A DNA stretch of 44,651 nt from Spirochaetales bacterium (GTDB lineage: Bacteria; Spirochaetota; Spirochaetia; SZUA-6; JAFGRV01). A program made the position numbers and the translations under genes. The stretch lies in NCBI GenBank assembly GCA_016935735.1, contig JAFGQK010000168.1, forward strand, positions 1-44,651, given 5' to 3'. The notes below the pieces were generated by a model, which saw only the letters and a program-made list of their open reading frames with translations, searched no databases and was not told the DNA's origin. Below, piece after piece: positions 33,818-42,841 of this stretch (position 1 is its first letter; every line of letters begins with the position of its first letter).

Positions 33818-36001
33818 TTACTCTGCCACCGAAGAAACGGTTATACTGTGGAGAATGCATTTACAATTATTCACTGAAAATCCGAACCTCCCCGGGCTTT
33901 TTTGCATGGTTTTCTTTTTACCGGTAATAAGCGGGGTATTGAATACCTGGCAGGTAATCACATCATCCTTTACTTCAATAAAAAGTTGTACAATCCGTCC
34001 GAATAACTGCTGAAAGGCTTTTGTATCCTTTAAAACAGTTGTTTTTCCATCTGTCACATCAACAAGTTCTACCTTATTGTCTTTTTTATAAAACCTTATT
34101 ACAGAGGAATCGTTTCCGCTTTTTTCAAGGAATATTTCAAATGCAGATTTTTCATTCCCTTCTGCAAGAGAAACCAGGAGATTCAAGGTGAAATTATTGA
34201 TCCTGTATTTTGTGAACTCGATTGTTCTCACCGTATCGTCATCTGCTACCTGGGCACACCCGCCTTCCGTAAAACACCATGTTGCTTCCCCGGTATTGTC
34301 TCTGTTATATGGAAACCACCATGTCGATTCCAGTGTAAAAAGGTCAGTGAACCAGAATGACTGCATCCGGGAAGACAGGGCGAATTTTTCACGGGGTGTA
34401 TTATCTTTGTATATGATTTCATGAACAGAAAGATTATCAAAGGAAGCTTTGCTTTCAACAGAGTAAAAACCGGTCCTTCCCTGCTTTGCCAGATCATTGG
34501 TAACGGAAAAGATACATATACCGTTAAAAAAACACTTCAGGTGATTTTCCAGAGCCTGGATGGTCAGGCTGTACCAGTCATCTTTTATATCGACAGCAAG
34601 ATCCTTCTCCTGCAGAATAAACCAGCCGAATGGATTTTTACAGTGATAGGCAAGCTGGGCTTTATCCGTTTCTTTATGTATCCGGAAAAGATAAAAGCCA
34701 TCATCCGTATCCCTGAATACCAGACCTGCACGGCTGTCATCATGTTCATCCCCGATTTTCACCTCGGCCTTCATGCTGTAGTCTGTCCATGATTTATCAC
34801 CAAGGCATATTGTATGAAGCAATTCATCGCTGTCGTGCTGGTGAAGAATACCATCCTCAATATACCATGTTCTTTTAGCATCATCCCCTGTTGATTGTTC
34901 CCATGTTTCAAAATCCTTTTCATTATGAAATGATTCGGAAAAAAGCGTCTTGCCGGTGTGAAATGGCTTTATTTTATGAGTATCCGGTTTTTCATTCCCC
35001 GGTCCGCCGGAAATAATGATGTCAAAATCCTTTTCCTGTTCCAGGACAATATCGAACTTTCTGTTGTTCATTACATAGAATTCATCTATCTGTGTTATGT
35101 AGCCCTTTTTTACCACCCACATTTTATGATATCCCATTGACAAAGCAAATTTTTTTATGGGAGAAATTCCTGTAAACTCATTATCCATATAAACAGCTGC
35201 ACCGGCAGGGTAAGTTGAGATTGCGGTTGAACAGGTTCCATAACCGCTTTTGTCTATTGTAATCTGTTTTATTAACCTGTTGATATAATGGACGGGAACT
35301 GCGAAATTTATCTGGCTCGTTCCATAGACACTGGTAACAAGACCAATGACCTTTCCCTCCTGGTCAAGAACAGGTCCGCCGGAATTCCCCGGATTAACAG
35401 CACCATCAAACTGTATTGTCTGTAATATGCCTTTATCATCATGCCGTAATGCAGTGATATTTCCCTTGTTGATGCTTACTTCCGGTCCCCGTTGTATAAT
35501 CGAAAACTCTTTTCCATAAGGATAGCCAAATACCCAGAGAGGTTCTGTTTCATAGAGTTCATCCGTTTCCAGCAGGCTTAAAAAGGGTGTATTGTTCTTA
35601 TCAATTGCAATAATTGCGAGATCATGATCCCTGTCAATCGCAAGGATATTCCCTTTTACTGCTTCCTGCTGCTTTGATCCGCTGTTTATAATGATACGGA
35701 AGCCGTCTATAAATGCAGGGAAGGATATTTCATTATAAGAAACAGAAGGCTGTACAACATGATATGCTGTTATAATATGCCCTTTATTACTTATAAAAAA
35801 ACCGGTACCGGAATAGGCGATTGCTTCATTTAAAATCGGTATCTGCTTATTCATTTCGATATAGACAACCCCGGCTTTTATTGTATTTATTGAATCTCTT
35901 GGCAGGGACTGGCCGAAACCATGGAAAACAGGCAGAAAGAAAAGAAACAGGGCAATAAAAACCCTTTTGAAAAAAGAAACACCTGCACCATCGAATATCA
36001 T
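33818..36001 (-). CDS. Secreted trypsin-like (HtrA-type) serine protease with PEGA and lectin-like domains
   Basis: 727 residues. A signal peptide (RVFIALFLFFLPVFHGFG) is followed by a trypsin-fold protease with His81 (ITAYHVV), Asp127 (DRDHDLAI) and Ser207 (NPGNSGGPV). No PDZ domain follows; instead a PEGA domain (about 258-320, TYPAGAAVYMDNEFTGISP ... KGYI) and two beta-sandwich segments (about 355-545 and 560-725) resembling LamG/concanavalin-like modules, such as WYIEDGILHQHD and YSMKAEVKIGD. Likely anchored to or acting on surface polymers or proteins. It is followed 88 bases later by the hemopexin-C39 gene. Confidence 0.88.
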   Translation of the reverse strand: MIFDGAGVSFFKRVFIALFLFFLPVFHGFGQSLPRDSINTIKAGVVYIEMNKQIPILNEAIAYSGTGFFISNKGHIITAYHVVQPSVSYNEISFPAFIDGFRIIINSGSKQQEAVKGNILAIDRDHDLAIIAIDKNNTPFLSLLETDELYETEPLWVFGYPYGKEFSIIQRGPEVSINKGNITALRHDDKGILQTIQFDGAVNPGNSGGPVLDQEGKVIGLVTSVYGTSQINFAVPVHYINRLIKQITIDKSGYGTCSTAISTYPAGAAVYMDNEFTGISPIKKFALSMGYHKMWVVKKGYITQIDEFYVMNNRKFDIVLEQEKDFDIIISGGPGNEKPDTHKIKPFHTGKTLFSESFHNEKDFETWEQSTGDDAKRTWYIEDGILHQHDSDELLHTICLGDKSWTDYSMKAEVKIGDEHDDSRAGLVFRDTDDGFYLFRIHKETDKAQLAYHCKNPFGWFILQEKDLAVDIKDDWYSLTIQALENHLKCFFNGICIFSVTNDLAKQGRTGFYSVESKASFDNLSVHEIIYKDNTPREKFALSSRMQSFWFTDLFTLESTWWFPYNRDNTGEATWCFTEGGCAQVADDDTVRTIEFTKYRINNFTLNLLVSLAEGNEKSAFEIFLEKSGNDSSVIRFYKKDNKVELVDVTDGKTTVLKDTKAFQQLFGRIVQLFIEVKDDVITCQVFNTPLITGKKKTMQKSPGRFGFSVNNCKCILHSITVSSVAE

Positions 36002-36044
36002 ATAGGTTGTCTGCCTTTCAAAAAAGTTACTTCTACACTATAAT

Positions 36045-36073
36045 AGTATACAGTATAACTACCCGGAATTCAA
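36045..36073 (-). promoter_or_regulatory. Promoter of the trypsin-like/hemopexin gene pair
   Basis: On the minus strand TTGAAT (36073-36068), 17 bp, TATACT (36050-36045), giving a leader of about 37 bases to the ATG at 36001 with AAAGGCAG as weak ribosome site. On the plus strand a TATAAT (36040-36045) overlaps it. Confidence 0.5.
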
Positions 36074-36120
36074 TGTCCATGGTGCGGGAAATCCGGGCTT
36101 TATGAAAGGTGAGGCCAGGA

Positions 36121-36288
36121 ATGACAATCAAAAAAAAAATGCGATTCGTTCACTCCCTTGTGACACCGGGATTAGTCAAAAAGATAATAATCTTTGCACT
36201 GCAAAAAGGATGGATAAAAGAACAGGGTCCGCAACAGATGAATATCAGTTGTGAACATAATGAATTTACTATTCTTTCAGCCATGTAA
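36121..36288 (+). CDS. Small conserved-looking 55-residue protein or gene remnant
   Basis: A 55-codon frame with GAGG six bases upstream of ATG. The protein (starting MTIKKKMRFVHSLVTPGLV) has a helix VKKIIIFALQKGWIKEQGP, a pattern seen at the ends of short hypothetical proteins in many bacteria ('TPxLV...GW...GP'). Its last 12 bases overlap the 3' end of the convergent HD-GYP gene. It may be a small gene or the 3' remnant of a longer one. The rest of the gap (36002-36120) holds only the promoter above. Confidence 0.35.
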   Translation: MTIKKKMRFVHSLVTPGLVKKIIIFALQKGWIKEQGPQQMNISCEHNEFTILSAM

Positions 36289-37371
36289 GGAATTATACAC
36301 CTTATCAAACTCCGGCGAAACCCGTTCGAATTCCATAAGTACTTTTTCATCAAAATGGCCGGGCATGGTCCTCCCATCCCCTTTTAAAAGGATTTCCAGT
36401 GTTTTTTCATGGCTGTATGCCGGTTTATAAGGTCTTTTACTCCTGAGTGCATCATACTGGTCGCAGATATTTACGATTTTCCCTTCCATGGAGATTGCAT
36501 TGCCATTAAGGCCATAAGGGTATCCGGTGCCATCCACCCGTTCGTGGTGCTGAAGGCAGATAACCTCGATCATATTGATCTTTGAATAGTGTGATCCTGC
36601 AAGAATATCTGCCCCAATAGTTGTATGGGTTTTCATAACATCAAATTCCTCTTTTGCAAGAAGGCCATCTTTAAGGAGGATGGTGTCCGGTATCCCGATC
36701 TTTCCGATATCATGCAGGGGTGCGGCAAATGAAATATTATCGATAAACTCCTTGTCCATATGCATCGCCCGGGAAAGGATAACCCCGAATATCCCGATAC
36801 GCTGGATATGTTTTCCGGTATCGGTATCCCTTAATTCAGCAGCAGAAGTGAGCCGGAACACCATTTCATCACTCAGTTGTTTGACAAGATCAAGAGCGTG
36901 CCGGAGTTCCTCTGTCCTCTGTTCCACTGTTTCTTCCAGGTGTTTTTTATATTCCTGCTCCATAATGGTAAGCCGTATGATCCTGACCACCCTGGAAAGA
37001 ATAATGAGAAACTGGTTAATATCCAGGGGTTTCAGGGCAAAGTAATCCACCCCTATATTGATAAGATCAAGAAGATAACGCGATTCATCATGGGCCGAGG
37101 TAATGATAATTACCTGATTTGGATTCAGTTCCCTTAATTTGCGGGACAATTCGATCCCGTCCATTTCCGGCATATGAATATCCGTGATAACAATATGATA
37201 GTTATTTTTCCTGTATTTTTCCAGGGCTTCTTTTCCGTGTTCTGCGGATTCAACCTCCTCGAACAGGGTTTTGAGCAGTCTTATTGTATTTTTTTGAAGA
37301 TCTATATCATCCTCTACATATAAAACACTGATATTCCTGGTTGAGTTTTTAAGTTCTTTTACATCTACCAT
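36277..37371 (-). CDS. Response regulator with HD-GYP domain
   Basis: Likely cyclic-di-GMP phosphodiesterase controlled by phosphorylation. 364 residues: receiver domain (YVEDD at 18-22, phospho-acceptor Asp64 in ITDIHMPEMDG, Lys114), a coiled linker (about 135-165) and an HD-GYP domain with HDIGKIGIPD (220-229) and HHERVDGTGYP (275-285), the full signature expected of active enzymes. It is the last gene of an operon 36 bases after a histidine kinase, its probable partner. Confidence 0.93.
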   Translation of the reverse strand: MVDVKELKNSTRNISVLYVEDDIDLQKNTIRLLKTLFEEVESAEHGKEALEKYRKNNYHIVITDIHMPEMDGIELSRKLRELNPNQVIIITSAHDESRYLLDLINIGVDYFALKPLDINQFLIILSRVVRIIRLTIMEQEYKKHLEETVEQRTEELRHALDLVKQLSDEMVFRLTSAAELRDTDTGKHIQRIGIFGVILSRAMHMDKEFIDNISFAAPLHDIGKIGIPDTILLKDGLLAKEEFDVMKTHTTIGADILAGSHYSKINMIEVICLQHHERVDGTGYPYGLNGNAISMEGKIVNICDQYDALRSKRPYKPAYSHEKTLEILLKGDGRTMPGHFDEKVLMEFERVSPEFDKVYNSLHG

Positions 37372-37407
37372 TATAAATTTATAAATTCCTTATGATGTTT
37401 TAGGGCA

Positions 37408-39345
37408 TTATCTCTCCTTTGCTTCAAGGTTTACCTGGCTGTTATAATTACTTATTGGTATTCTTATAATAAAACAGGCACCCGGGGTCTTTTCCTTAAC
37501 AACCATATTGCCACCGCAATGTTCGGTAACAATTGTTTTTGACATGTATAAACCCAGTCCGGTACCTTTGGATTCATCCTTCGTGGAAAAGTAAGGCTCA
37601 AATATCCTGCTTTTCAGTTTCTCGGGAATTCCAGGGCCATTATCTTCGATTTCCACTACCTGGTATTCATCCTCCCTGAAAAGAGCGATACTTACCTTTG
37701 GATTACTCGTTTTATTTTCCACAAGGGCATCATATGCATTCTTTAATATATTCAAAAAGACCTGCATAAGTTCATTTGGGCTTATATACACAGGTGCATC
37801 CTCATGAATGGTTTTTTCAACAAGAATATTTTTATAATCAAAGGATTTACCGATAATACCAAGGGTTTTATCCATTACTTCCTTAAGTGAAGAATTTTTC
37901 TTTGTCAGATTTACTTTAAAAAAATCACGGAAATCATTTATCGTTTTTGACAGGAACTGTGATTGCTCATTAATAATGTTTAAAAGTTTGGAAAATTCCT
38001 TTTTGTCCAGTTCATCCAGGTCAAGAAATACTTTAAGGTTTCCTGCAATGGTACTTATAGAGGAAAGGGGTTGACGCCACTGGTGGGCAATCATGCTGAT
38101 CATTTCTCCCATAGCAGCGAGTTTTGATTGTTGTATCATGAGCTGTTCCTGCTGATTACGTTTTTCTTCCCCGGCAGCTGCTTTTTTTTCTGCTTCTATT
38201 AATGCATTCACCATATTGGAAAATGAATTAATAAGGACATGTATTTCCCCTGTTCCGCTGTCCCCTTCCTGAATTTCCTTAATCTCTGCATCGGAAAAGT
38301 ATCCAAGTTCCGCTATTTTGTTTACTTTCTCACTTAAAAGCTCTACAGGAGAGAGTTCTTCTTTTATAATCATGGAAAGAAAAAAGAGAAGGCTAAAAAG
38401 ACTTACAATTACAAGAAAAAAATTGGCTAATTGTAATGTCGTCATGAGAGTGAAACGCTGCATGGTATTTGTTTCTGCAAAACATGTCCAGCCAAGGTAA
38501 TTATTCACCGGGGCATAAGTGACTGTATAGATGGTGTTGTCTTTTGTGTACTGGGTCATGCCGAAATAGCCGATTTTTGTCTTTTCAAGGTCTTTCAAAG
38601 CAAGAAGTGCAGAAGGATCGGGCGAAGTTGACAAAATAAGATTGTCGTTCCTGTCAAGTATGGTAATTGATTCATTTTCAAGTTCGTATTCCTTTAGTTC
38701 CGAGATTAAAGACTCCAGACTTATTTCCATGAGGAAATAAAAAGGACGGTCATAATCCTGGATAAGCGGGAGTGTGAAATCTATTATATGTTGTTGCGTA
38801 ACACTGTCACGTATCCTTACCAGTGATACACCCATGACATGCCTGGCAAGGGCATTATGAACGACATTATCCCATTTTTCCCGCATATAGGCAAAGACAG
38901 CAGGGATATCCGGATAGAGATCCACATGGACTGTTTCATTTTCCCCTGTATGAACAATTATGAGTGGCCTGTAATTTTCATCCATAAAAAAGATTCTTCT
39001 TATAATTCCGACGGAATTCTTTTGAAAAGAAACAAGAATATCAATAAACTCCTGATCGATTGCTATTTCCAGATATTCTTTTTCTTTTACCGGAATTTTA
39101 TAGGTATACTTATTCTTGTACAGTAAGAGATTATTCCGCTGATTTTCGAAAAATGTATTTATTATCTTTATTACTGATTGTATAATATGAGAATCTTTTT
39201 TTTGAATATAATATATAATGGATGTTCTTCCAAAACCGAACGTAATAAAACCCTGTAATATGAAAAAAATAAGACAAAGAATAATGGCAGGAGTAATAAT
39301 CCTTCGGCGAAGACTTTTTTGCGTCCAATTCCTTAAAAAGCCCAT
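37408..39345 (-). CDS. Membrane sensor histidine kinase
   Basis: 645 residues. A transmembrane helix (about 16-39) is followed by a 250-residue extracytoplasmic sensor, a second helix (about 300-327), a HAMP-like/linker region and coiled coil to 410. The kinase core has His421 in IAHQWRQPLSSI, the N-box NILKNAYDA (532-540), G1 DNGPGIP (568-574), the F-box region IFEPYFSTK and G2 GTGLGLY (594-600). The sensor part is of the dCache/Cache type by length, but I cannot assign a ligand. It lies between the BMP-like gene (24 bases) and the HD-GYP regulator (36 bases). Confidence 0.94.
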   Translation of the reverse strand: MGFLRNWTQKSLRRRIITPAIILCLIFFILQGFITFGFGRTSIIYYIQKKDSHIIQSVIKIINTFFENQRNNLLLYKNKYTYKIPVKEKEYLEIAIDQEFIDILVSFQKNSVGIIRRIFFMDENYRPLIIVHTGENETVHVDLYPDIPAVFAYMREKWDNVVHNALARHVMGVSLVRIRDSVTQQHIIDFTLPLIQDYDRPFYFLMEISLESLISELKEYELENESITILDRNDNLILSTSPDPSALLALKDLEKTKIGYFGMTQYTKDNTIYTVTYAPVNNYLGWTCFAETNTMQRFTLMTTLQLANFFLVIVSLFSLLFFLSMIIKEELSPVELLSEKVNKIAELGYFSDAEIKEIQEGDSGTGEIHVLINSFSNMVNALIEAEKKAAAGEEKRNQQEQLMIQQSKLAAMGEMISMIAHQWRQPLSSISTIAGNLKVFLDLDELDKKEFSKLLNIINEQSQFLSKTINDFRDFFKVNLTKKNSSLKEVMDKTLGIIGKSFDYKNILVEKTIHEDAPVYISPNELMQVFLNILKNAYDALVENKTSNPKVSIALFREDEYQVVEIEDNGPGIPEKLKSRIFEPYFSTKDESKGTGLGLYMSKTIVTEHCGGNMVVKEKTPGACFIIRIPISNYNSQVNLEAKER

Positions 39346-39369
39346 TTCTTCTTTCTGCCCTTTATTAAA

Positions 39370-39819
39370 TCATTCTTTACTTTTAATCCTCTCCAGATAT
39401 GTATCTAATTGTTTATACAATATTTTTTTTTCTATATAACTTCCGACAAATATAAAATAAATACCGGGATAGATGCCGGTGAGTTTCCTGTAAAGTCCGG
39501 GATTCATATAATTGATGACACATATAATATGATACTGTTTCTGTGCAAGTTCGAGTAATAAATCTTCCACCCCGGATCCAGAGGCAAGTTCATGAGTTGA
39601 AATTCTAAGATTGAAGTGGGCCGCTTTTTTATAAAGTTCCTTACGTATGGATCTGTCTATTATACTATTACTCTCTGCACCGGAAAGAACGCAGATACCG
39701 ATATAAACCGTTTTCTTTGGCCTGATTGTATGTTCGTTAAAAGAAAGAGAAAGCATGAGAATGCTGAAAATAATAATGCCGCATATAAGAAGGATTTTCC
39801 CGAACCGGATATTCTTCAT
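39370..39819 (-). CDS. Anchored BMP/PnrA-like half binding protein
   Basis: 149 residues from ATG 39819. A transmembrane or uncleaved signal helix (ILLICGIIIFSILMLSLSF, about 8-26) is followed by one alpha/beta lobe: VYIGICVLSGAES, a helix, then ISTHELASGSG, a helix with LLELAQ and HIICVINYMNPGLYRKLTGIYPGIYFIFVGS. This resembles the N-terminal lobe of BMP/PnrA-type substrate-binding proteins (for example the 'yPd.yFi' element) without the second lobe. The frame is open to TTG 39858, but that TTG lies in a -35 box. First gene of the kinase/HD-GYP operon; it may sense a small molecule for the kinase, but this is inferred. Confidence 0.65.
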   Translation of the reverse strand: MKNIRFGKILLICGIIIFSILMLSLSFNEHTIRPKKTVYIGICVLSGAESNSIIDRSIRKELYKKAAHFNLRISTHELASGSGVEDLLLELAQKQYHIICVINYMNPGLYRKLTGIYPGIYFIFVGSYIEKKILYKQLDTYLERIKSKE

Positions 39820-39829
39820 AATAACAATC

Positions 39830-39858
39830 AGCTTAGCGTATGTGTAAAGAAAATTCAA
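39830..39858 (-). promoter_or_regulatory. Possible near-leaderless promoter of the kinase operon
   Basis: On the minus strand TTGAAT (39858-39853), 17 bp, TAAGCT (39835-39830), then ten bases to ATG 39819. No ribosome site is present before this ATG. The -10 match is weak. Confidence 0.35.
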
Positions 39859-39958
39859 GATATTCAGGCAGACACACAGATAAAGAATCGTGAATTGCGC
39901 CTTAAAAATTATAATCTGGCTTCAGTATATTGAAAGAATTTCTTTTTTTAAAAAGAAT

Positions 39959-40113
39959 TTGCCTTTTGAGTCCTTTTTTGTTATACTAATAACGGATTTT
40001 ATAAAATATGAAACCAAAGGAGGTATTGAACAGTCATGGTAGATGACTGCAGTTTCCGTAAAAACAACAGAAGCTTTTGCTGCTTTAAAACTTTAGTAAT
40101 GAAGAATATCTAA
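39959..40113 (+). promoter_or_regulatory. corA promoter and structured leader
   Basis: TTGCCT (39959-39964), 17 bp, TATACT (39982-39987), giving a leader of about 190 bases. In it an AAAGGAGG (40016-40023) is followed by a perfect 7-bp hairpin CAGTCAT-GGTAG-ATGACTG (40031-40049) whose arm contains an ATG at 40036. That ATG opens a 25-codon frame (40036-40113) with several Cys and Phe. A leader peptide controlling corA is possible but unproven. No known Mg2+ riboswitch is recognised. Confidence 0.4.
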
Positions 40114-40184
40114 TCCTATCGCAGTATATTTCTCTTTTCTTTCTTCTGTACTGAATTTTTAAAGAAGCAGGAAGGAGAAGAGAA

Positions 40185-41120
40185 ATGATTAAAATCTGGA
40201 AAGAAACGAAAACAAATATTATTCGTACTGCCATTCTCGAGAAAAATTGCCTGGTTAATATCGTTCAGCCAGACCCCCTTGAAATTGAAACAATGAAGAG
40301 AGATTATGGAATCCCGGATGATATTATTCAGGATATTCTTGATATTGACGAACGTTCCCGTTGCGAGAGGGATGATGGTATATTCAGCATTATTCTCCGT
40401 GTTCCTGTACACCATACCGAGAATAAAATACCCTACTCCACTATTCCCCTTGGCATAGTAATTGCGGACAATATTATTATTGCCATCAGCAGGGAAGAAA
40501 TCGATATTTTTAATGAATTGCTGGAAAAAGGTATCTTTCTGGGCACTTTCAGTGACCCAATAAAATTCGTCCTGCTGCTTTTTCTTAATACCTCAAAACG
40601 ATACCTTTTATATTTAAAAGAAATCAATAAAGAATCGACACAGATAGAAAATGAACTCCAGAAATCGATTAAAAATACCGAACTCATACGGCTGTTAAAA
40701 ATGGAAAAATCCCTTGTTTTTTTCACGACGTCCCTTCGCGGCAATGAACTGCTTCTTGAAAAATTGAAAAAGAGTTTTTTCAAGAATTTGAATGATATTA
40801 CAGATGAACTTCTCGATGACGTTATTATTGAAATCAAACAGGCTATAGAAGTGGCAAATATTTACAGTAACATTTTAAGCGGAATGATGGATGCTTTTGC
40901 TTCTGTTATTTCCAATAATCTGAATATCATTATGAAACGGCTTACCATGATTTCCATTATATTGATGATCCCTACGCTTTTTGCAAGTCTTTATGGTATG
41001 AATGTAAAACTTCCCTGGGGTCATTCCCCATTTGCCTTTTTGGGAATTATCACGGTTTCAGTCTTATTTGTTATCACCAGTATTATAATATTTTTGTCCA
41101 AACGTTTTTTTAAAGCATGA
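40185..41120 (+). CDS. corA: CorA-family magnesium transporter
   Basis: Pentameric Mg2+ (and often Co2+) channel of the inner membrane. The 311-residue protein has a soluble N-terminal domain, a long helix (about 130-245) and two C-terminal transmembrane segments (about 253-275 and 285-307) bridged by the signature YGMN. AAGGAG precedes the ATG. It stands alone between the divergent kinase operon and the convergent receiver-PP2C gene. Confidence 0.94.
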   Translation: MIKIWKETKTNIIRTAILEKNCLVNIVQPDPLEIETMKRDYGIPDDIIQDILDIDERSRCERDDGIFSIILRVPVHHTENKIPYSTIPLGIVIADNIIIAISREEIDIFNELLEKGIFLGTFSDPIKFVLLLFLNTSKRYLLYLKEINKESTQIENELQKSIKNTELIRLLKMEKSLVFFTTSLRGNELLLEKLKKSFFKNLNDITDELLDDVIIEIKQAIEVANIYSNILSGMMDAFASVISNNLNIIMKRLTMISIILMIPTLFASLYGMNVKLPWGHSPFAFLGIITVSVLFVITSIIIFLSKRFFKA

Positions 41121-41132
41121 AATGGACTTGTT

Positions 41133-42302
41133 TTATTTTCTTTCAATCCCGATGATGGTAATATCATCATAAATGATGTTGTTACTATATTTTTTTACCT
41201 CACTATAGAGGGTATTACAGATTGTCTTTATCGATTCATCCGGGTGATTTTTTAAAATCTCTGCAATCTTTCCCACGCTGAACCTCTCGTGTTTTGCATT
41301 CTTTACTTCTACCAGACCATCGGTAAAAACAAATACTTTTTCTCCCTTTTTTAATTGAATCATTGACTCATCGATTCTTACCATTTGATTATCCACAAGT
41401 CCCAGGTAAGCAATATTGCCGTTCGTAAGCTGGTTGATCTCCCCTTTTAATGCATAATACAGTAATGGTGTCTCAAAAGCACCGGAAAAAGAAATAACCG
41501 AATCCTGTTCACTCAATACCAGGTAACTACCTGCGGCAAAACTACCTGCGGGAAACTGCTTTACCAGGAGGGAATTTAAAATCATGACCGTTTTTTGAGC
41601 AGAAATCTTCTCGTTCGATTTAATTGCTGCTTTAAAAGCATTTGCCAGTGTAAAAGAGAGTAAAGCAGCCTGCATCCCATGGCCGCAAATATCACCAAGA
41701 AAAATCCCGATATGTCCGGGATCCAGGCGTACAATATCAAAAAAATCTCCTCCGACAGTATGACATGGCTTTGTTAAAACATAAATGGAAAAAGCAGCCG
41801 ATGATTCGATTTTATCCGGGAATATTTCTCTCTGGAGCTTCCGTGCCATCTGGATTTCTTCCTCCAGTTTTTTATTGCGCTGGCTGAGTTTATCCATCAA
41901 TTCCTTGTTCTTTGTTTTTAATTCCTGGTATCCGAAACACCGGTTAAAGACATGGAGTAATTCCCCTTTAAGCTTTTCTATTTCTGCTTTTACGATATAG
42001 TCATCTGCTTTACGCATCAAAGAAATAACGACATTTCTATCCGTTTGATCGCTGAGCATGATTACAATAACATCCGGATAATGTTCCTTTATATAATTCA
42101 GGACCTCTTCTCCATTCATTTCCGGCATATTGTAATCCAGCAGGATAAGATCAACCTTTTTCTCGTTTAAAAAAATAATAGCTTCCCTCCCATTTTCAAC
42201 CATTTCTACATACCGGTATCCTTCATTTACAAGCATTGTACTTATAAGGCGCCGGACTATGGGAGAATCGTCCACTATCAGAATTTTTTTATCGATATAC
42301 AT
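41133..42302 (-). CDS. Response regulator with PP2C (SpoIIE/RsbU-type) phosphatase
   Basis: 389 residues: receiver domain (LIVDDSP at 8-14, phospho-acceptor Asp56 in LLDYNMPEMNGEE, Lys105), a coiled coil (about 110-165), and a PP2C-like serine phosphatase with ARKLQREIFP near 153, GGDFFD (184-189), GDICGHGM (203-210), VFTDGLVE near 330 and YDDITIIGI at the end. Enzymes of this type reverse anti-anti-sigma or similar phosphorylation in stress partner-switching. AAGGAG precedes the ATG. No anti-sigma gene is in the window, so the target is unknown. Confidence 0.94.
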   Translation of the reverse strand: MYIDKKILIVDDSPIVRRLISTMLVNEGYRYVEMVENGREAIIFLNEKKVDLILLDYNMPEMNGEEVLNYIKEHYPDVIVIMLSDQTDRNVVISLMRKADDYIVKAEIEKLKGELLHVFNRCFGYQELKTKNKELMDKLSQRNKKLEEEIQMARKLQREIFPDKIESSAAFSIYVLTKPCHTVGGDFFDIVRLDPGHIGIFLGDICGHGMQAALLSFTLANAFKAAIKSNEKISAQKTVMILNSLLVKQFPAGSFAAGSYLVLSEQDSVISFSGAFETPLLYYALKGEINQLTNGNIAYLGLVDNQMVRIDESMIQLKKGEKVFVFTDGLVEVKNAKHERFSVGKIAEILKNHPDESIKTICNTLYSEVKKYSNNIIYDDITIIGIERK

Positions 42303-42841
42303 ATTTACTCCTTACATTAATTATTAAATAAATATTGTGCATAATTCCAATATAATTATCAAATTTTTAAAGATGATTTTGAGTTTTCGCTAAAAAATGT
42401 CTACTGGAGATGCTGTCATAGAGGATAGAAAGAGTAAAAATCGGTAACGTTGATAAAAAGATAAGGAGAATTTATAAAGAAAGTGATGAAAACATATAAA
42501 TTTATTATTATATTAAAGAGGGACAGATAATAAGGTGAATGAGTATGTTATTGGAGGGACCGGAATACCTGCTTCCGATGGTACGTTTGCCGTTCGTAGT
42601 GAGAATGTCGGTACAGAAGGTCCAGGAGATCCGTATAAATCCTATGGTTTCTGATTTTTTCCTCTTGCCTTTGATAATTAATATGTAGTACTATTATTGG
42701 TATAAAAGGATATTGCAATGAAAAGAAAATCTATAATTGATATATACTGTTTAGAAGACCAGTAAAGTACTACCCCTTATTTCTCATAAATCAATCAATG
42801 TAAAACTCATAAGCTATGTATGTTGAAAAAGGAGAGTGAAT
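42303..42841. other. Gene-poor 539-bp stretch
   Basis: Very A+T-rich, no RNA gene or terminator recognised. The one non-random-looking item is a 39-codon GTG frame at 42535-42654 (protein beginning MNEYVIGGTGIPASDG, ending PYKSYGF) that is less A+T-rich than its surroundings. It has AGAGGG 12 bases upstream and may be a remnant of a lost gene. The rest looks empty. Confidence 0.45.
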
